32,926 bases of DNA from Desulfobacterales bacterium HSG16 (GTDB lineage Bacteria > Desulfobacterota > Desulfobacteria > Desulfobacterales > HSG16), in NCBI GenBank assembly GCA_030377965.1, contig JAUCGE010000029.1, positions 1 to 32,926 of the forward strand. Reading direction: 5' to 3'. A model generated the notes under the pieces. It had not been told where the DNA came from. It ran no database searches and saw nothing but the letters and a program-made list of their open reading frames with translations. Positions 32,827-32,926 of this stretch are shown here, piece by piece; within the stretch, counting starts at the first letter, position 1; every line of letters starts with the position of its first letter. The translations under genes were made by a program, and so were the position numbers.

Positions 32827-32860
32827 GATATCCGATGACATGATTATTCGATTCGGTATC
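32827..32860 (+). other. Hairpin 15 bases after the RT gene
   Basis: GATA-T-CCGA (32827-32835) pairs with TCGGTATC (32853-32860): eight base pairs with one bulged T and a 17-base loop. No T-run follows, so it is not a clear terminator. It could be a stem of a downstream RNA or a chance structure. Confidence 0.35.
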
Positions 32861-32911
32861 TCATTCTTGTCGGGTTGTTCGGGTTTCGATAGGTGATTTT
32901 TATATGAGGCT

Positions 32912-32926
32912 GCCTGTTTTTCAGGC
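32912..32926 (+). terminator. Hairpin cut by the window end
   Basis: GCCTG (32912-32916), a TTTTT loop, and CAGGC (32922-32926) form a perfect 5-bp stem that reaches the last base. Whether the stem continues or a T-run follows cannot be seen. It may be the operon terminator or the start of a larger structured element. Confidence 0.35.

Overview
The window reads as chromosomal DNA of an anaerobic Gram-negative bacterium. The likeliest group is the Desulfobacterota (old deltaproteobacteria), possibly Desulfobacterales. Support comes from an oxygen-sensitive class III ribonucleotide reductase (nrdD/nrdG), a long PurL with a PurS-like front end next to a separate PurQ, outer-membrane and lipoprotein genes, and many palindromic REP-like elements between genes. 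The taxon is an inference from gene content, not from a marker gene. No rRNA, tRNA or CRISPR array was seen.

Positions 1-10.7 kb are mostly housekeeping: an exported thioredoxin-like protein, a Nudix hydrolase, a small membrane protein, nrdD behind a convincing pair of NrdR boxes, nrdG (TTG start with a strong Shine-Dalgarno), an SPFH/band-7 coiled-coil protein with an octapeptide repeat tail, and overlapping purL-purQ. Hairpin-rich repeats lie at 3858-3899, 4717-4823 and 10771-10971.

Positions 11.0-22.7 kb hold eight minus-strand genes, tightly packed and partly overlapping. In transcription order they are: a one-pass membrane protein, an OmpA-domain lipoprotein, a lipoprotein with TPR-like and CsgG/FlgO-like parts, an ECF-type sigma factor, a zinc-finger anti-sigma-like protein, a CHAT-protease protein with a membrane anchor and CsgG/FlgO-like tail, a secreted C13-peptidase-like protein with fibronectin and dockerin-like parts whose catalytic cysteine seems to be missing, and a FadL/OmpP1-type outer-membrane barrel. 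The set looks like an envelope-sensing or envelope-remodelling module with its own sigma factor. A long palindrome sits exactly between the sigma and anti-sigma genes.

Positions 22.9-32.8 kb, divergent from that cluster, hold the most interesting locus: a 2135-residue WD40 plus HEAT/ARM-repeat protein, a SWIM zinc-finger plus WGR protein, and a reverse transcriptase with the retron signatures NAxxH, YADD and VTG. This trio matches, as I remember it, the type XIII retron gene set (ARM/HEAT protein, WHSWIM protein, RT), a putative anti-phage system. The msr-msd RNA is not obvious. There is no room for it directly before the RT gene, so the candidate places are the 5' leader, the 139-base gap before the SWIM gene, and the DNA after the RT gene, which runs off the window. 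An inverted repeat brackets the giant HEAT gene, and a 19-bp tandem repeat lies in its leader.
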